The notes under the pieces were generated by a model, which was not told the DNA's origin, ran no database searches, and saw only the letters and a program-made list of their open reading frames with translations. This document shows positions 61,204-64,000 of a stretch of DNA of 64,000 bases, piece after piece. Location of the stretch: NCBI RefSeq assembly GCF_014203795.1, contig NZ_JACHJU010000005.1, forward strand, positions 372,001 to 436,000, read 5' to 3'. This DNA comes from Streptosporangium album. GTDB taxonomy: Bacteria > Actinomycetota > Actinomycetes > Streptosporangiales > Streptosporangiaceae. Made by a program: the position numbers and the translations under genes. Positions within the stretch are counted from its first letter, which is position 1. Every line of letters begins with the position of its first letter.

Positions 61204-62345
61204 GAGGTCCCGGTAGTAATGAAGAAATTTTCAGCGAAGTAGCCTCTGACCTGCGGTAATGGAGGTGTTTGACCGCCTGTGGCGGTTGGTGATCACTGCC
61301 GCTACGTTCGTTCCGGTTTTGTCCGGTACGGCATGTGGGGTGGTGCGTTGTCAGAGAAGATGTTCTCCGAGGAGCGGTTGGAGCAGCTGTGCTCGTTCCC
61401 GGAGATCAGCAGCGATGAGTTGATTTGGTATTTCACGCCGACGTCGGCTGATGTGGCGTTTGTCGATCCAGGTCGTGGGCGGCGCTCCGTGGATCAGTTG
61501 GGCATGCTGGTCCAGCTCTGTGCGCTGCCGTGGCTCGGGTTCGTGCCCGATGATGTGGCCTTGGCGCCGCCGGTGGCGGTGGCCTGGGTCGCGGAGCGGC
61601 TGGGCGTGTCGTCGGTGGCGTTGTCGTTATACGGGCAACGTGCGCAGGCCCGTTCGGATCATCTGGCGCAGGTCGCCAAGTATCTGGAGTGGAAGACCGC
61701 TCCCGCAGAGGGCCGGGCGATGAAGGAGTTGGAGCAGTTCCTGCTGGATCGGGCGATGGAGCATGATTCGCCGATGCTGCTGTTCAACCTGGCGCGCGAG
61801 TATCTGGTGGCGGCCAAGGTGATCCGGCCCGGTGCCCTGGTCTTGGCCAAGATGGTCGGCACGGCGCGCAAGGGCGGCGCCGGTCTGACCTCGTAGTTGG
61901 TGGGGCACTTGCTGACGGAGGAGGTCCGCGCCGACCTGGAGCGGATGCTGGTGGTGGATGCGGGGCTGGGGATGACCCGGCTGGAGTGGCTGGTGGCCCC
62001 GGCCTGGGACGCTTCGGTGACCTGGGTGAAGAACGCGATCGACAAGCTGGCCTGGCTGCGGGCGATCGACGCTCACCAGATGGATGTGTCGGTGCTGCCG
62101 AACGAGCGGCGCCGGTTCCTGGCCCAGGTCGCGCGCCGCTCGACCAATCAGGGGTTGGAGCGGCGCAGGGAGCGTAAGTTCCCGATCCTGCCGGCGTTCG
62201 TGGCCCAGGCCGCGGTCGATCAGCTCGATGAGGTGGTGGCCCTGTTCGACCAGGCTGTGTCGGCGCGGGAGCCTCGGGCGAAGTCCGAGACGGATGAGGC
62301 GCTCATCGAGCGGGCCAAGAGGGGCGAGGCCCGGCAGTTGCTGAT
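61204..62345 (+). mobile_element. Tn3-family transposon left part
   Basis: GAGGTCCCGGTAGTAATG at 61204 matches the tip of the miniature elements at 16388, 19823 and 38119 over the first 15 bp. The DUF4158-type Tn3 transposase starts about 130 bp later in the usual orientation. The transposon is cut at about 62345 by unrelated ISKra4-like sequence. Confidence 0.7.
61333..62345 (+). pseudogene. Tn3-family transposase N-terminal part, nonsense mutation
   Basis: The frame has FSEERLEQLCSFPEISSDEL, DQLGMLVQLCALPWLGFVPD and YLEWKTAPAEGRAMKELEQF (DUF4158 domain). A TAG at 61894-61896 interrupts GLTS-LVGHLLTEEVRADLER; the frame continues unchanged after it (LEWLVAPAWDASVTWVKNAI), so one C-to-T change would have created the amber stop. 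The DDE catalytic domain is missing. Confidence 0.8.
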
Positions 62346-62376
62346 GGGTGTAGCTCTTTCTCAGGGACTGGGCTGA

Positions 62377-63470
62377 TCAAGCAGTGAGGTTGAGTTCGTC
62401 CTGGTAGCGGGTCTGGTGAACCCGGCGGTGCTCCTGAGCGAGATGGAAACGCCAGTAGGCATCGAAGTCGCCGTTCGCGACCACAGCTCGGAGCGTGAGG
62501 ACGGCCTCGGCCCCGGGCAGGCCCCACCGGGCACCGGTGATATCGAGGCGATCTCCGATCAGATGGCGGCAGGCTCCCTCGATGACGCCGGTGGCGATCG
62601 GCCAACCGGATGCCAACGCCTCGTCGTAGCGTAAGAACGCGGCGTTGCCCCGCAGATAACGGACGGCCGCATCCACGCCACCGCGGCGATCGCGGGCCAG
62701 GCCGACGGCGCCGGCCTGAGCGTCGATGGCCACCACAGCGTCCTCGACGTGACCGGCCAGCACGGCGAGCCCATGAGTGGCGACCCAGTCCTCAGCGGCC
62801 GGATCACCGCCCGTGTGCAGGCACCACGCCGCCTTCCACGGATACTCCATCACATGGATCACATCGATGACGACGTTGATCCGCACACCGCGGCGCTCGG
62901 CCTCGGCATGAACGAGGTCGAGCTGATGGCGGGCGCCGTCGACCAGCACCACCCAGGTCCGCACATGGGCCGGGTCGCGGGCCTCGGCCTGGTCGAACAC
63001 CGATCCGATCACCTCGTCGGGGTCGGCGGACACCGACCCGCACAGCCACTTACCGCGGGCCTTGGGTCCGGGTCGCAGCGGCCGATGGCCGTGCCGTCCG
63101 CGCCCTTGCCGTCCACCGACACCACCACCAGCACCTCTTCGGCGGTGCGCGGCAGCGGAATCCGCTGCCGATAGAAGACGTCGATATCGGCTGCAGCGGC
63201 CACCACCGCCTCCTCGATCTGCCGTTTGCCGATCACCGGCCCGCACCGGGACACGATCGCCGTCTGGTGCTCGCGCTCGGCCCGCAGCTCCAGGTGGGCC
63301 TGCAGCAGCCGGCGCAGCAGCTCACGGCCCCGCTCGGCGAGCATCTCCTCCAGCAGGTCATGGGTGAACGCCGCGGTCGCGGGGTCGGCGAACTGTCCGA
63401 TCAGACAGTTGAAGGTGTTCTGCGCAGGCGCAAAGCAGTCAGCCGGCACGGCGATGTCGTACGGTTCCAT
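62377..63470 (-). pseudogene. ISKra4-family transposase, frameshifted
   Basis: The 5' part, from ATG 63470, reads MEPYDIAVPADCFAPAQ, FTHDLLEEMLAERGRELLRR and VVVSVDGKGADGTAIG. At about 63078-63090 the frame shifts; the 3' part continues LRPGPKARGKWLCGSVSADP, WVVLVDGARHQLDLVHAEAE, VIDVIHVMEYPWKAAW and GVIEGACRHLIGDRLDITGA with catalytic acidic residues. One base would join them. Programmed frameshifting is not excluded, but no slippery heptamer is evident. Likely inserted into the Tn3 remnant. Confidence 0.8.
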
Positions 63471-63582
63471 CACGGGCTCTTCCTCCGGCCGGTTCGGGCA
63501 GGGTCGCACCCTCGAACCTGACGGCGGAAGAGCCCCGCCGGCAATCACCCCGCCGGTAACGACGCGGTGATGTCACCCCCAT

Positions 63583-63987
63583 CTATCGGGTGAGCTGGGC
63601 GGCCACCTGCTCGGTCACCGAAAACAGCCCCGGGGCCTCCTCACTCAGCCGGCCCCGCTCGACCATCCGCTTCAGCTTCGAGCGCAGGCCCTCGACCTTG
63701 GCCGCCTGGACCGGCAGCCCCACCGCCGCCACGATCTTTTTGGCCCGCATCGCGCCACCGGCATCGACCAGCACCTCCAGCACATCCTGATACGCCCGCG
63801 GCAACACCGATACGCCCATGCCCACCCGCCACCGCGGCACCGTCAACACCCCGATCGGCGAGGTTCCCGAACTCGAGACCACCACCTCCACCGCCTCCAC
63901 CGCCTCCACGCGGTCCGGACCGTCCACAACGACGGTGCCGGGCGGCTGCTCTACCGGGCCGGCCGCTTGGCCCAGGATCTCCACCAC
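63583..63987 (-). CDS. hypothetical protein, probably partial at the window edge
   Basis: The C-terminal half (YQDVLEVLVDAGGAMRAKKI, VAAVGLPVQAAKVEGLRSKL, KRMVERGRLSEEAPGLFSVT) looks like a winged helix that follows transposases in many actinomycete elements. The N-terminal half (VEAVEAVEVVVSSSGTSP) is low complexity. The true start may lie beyond the window. Confidence 0.5.
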   Translation of the reverse strand: MVEILGQAAGPVEQPPGTVVVDGPDRVEAVEAVEVVVSSSGTSPIGVLTVPRWRVGMGVSVLPRAYQDVLEVLVDAGGAMRAKKIVAAVGLPVQAAKVEGLRSKLKRMVERGRLSEEAPGLFSVTEQVAAQLTR

Positions 63988-64000
63988 CGTCTCCCGCGTG

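Noticed and set aside
63009-63120. Programmed frameshift signal in the ISKra4 transposase
   Set aside because: No A- or T-rich slippery heptamer or downstream pseudoknot is evident; a simple indel explains the break.
1-64000. tRNA, rRNA or CRISPR array
   Set aside because: No cloverleaf with a TTCGA arm, no rRNA core sequence and no regularly spaced repeats were seen on either strand.

Overview
The window comes from a GC-rich actinomycete chromosome: strongly G/C-biased third positions, many GTG starts, overlapping start/stop junctions, OmpR and NarL two-component pairs, an ECF41/SigJ-type sigma factor, an Rv2578c-like radical SAM protein and a DUF6223 membrane protein. The protein flavour resembles Streptosporangiales or a related order, but nothing here fixes the genus.

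Layout. 0.2-3.1 kb: a frameshifted S41 lipoprotein protease divergent from an OmpR/sensor pair whose kinase lacks its central catalytic segment. 3.6-5.3 kb: mobile debris (integrase tail, truncated group II intron with domain V/VI). 5.7-6.9 kb: a dif-like palindrome and a tyrosine recombinase. 6.9-15.8 kb: the main housekeeping stretch (SRPBCC protein, NUDIX, a DrrA/NodI-like ABC exporter with two permeases, DUF952, class V aminotransferase, GNAT, SMR pump, radical SAM, L,D-transpeptidase). 16.2-25.9 kb: a large secreted subtilase flanked by Tn3-type inverted-repeat elements, a secreted EEP-family enzyme, RecD2 helicase, a lipoprotein and MarR. 26.2-31.8 kb: regulators, a methyltransferase, a hydrolase, SigJ and a ricin-type lectin among many gene remnants. 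31.9-45.7 kb: an accessory island containing an IS1182-like transposase split by a group II intron, an IS701 element split by an ISAzo13 element, a three-gene recombinase operon, a TetR/SDR operon and further remnants. 45.7-52.3 kb: a compact conserved-looking cluster (DUF2064 and GT2 glycosyltransferases, multi-TM glycosyltransferase-like protein, NAD epimerase, membrane-anchored molybdopterin oxidoreductase, membrane partner, methyltransferase). 52.3-59.3 kb: NhaA remnant, GH15 glucoamylase, decayed IS701 element, DUF6223 and a NarL two-component pair. 59.3-64 kb: IS605 (tnpA/tnpB), a Tn3 transposase remnant and an ISKra4-like transposase.

Themes. Mobile elements nest inside each other with readable target duplications (CTAA for IS701, CTGGG for the ISAzo13 insertion). 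Tn3-like terminal repeats recur at about 16.4, 19.8, 38.2 and 61.2 kb. Many broken genes differ from an intact frame by one base, several times at a G/C homopolymer, so either recent decay or residual sequencing error is in play. The most system-like candidates are the recombinase trio at 41.8-44.7 kb and the sugar/redox/methylation cluster at 45.7-52.3 kb.
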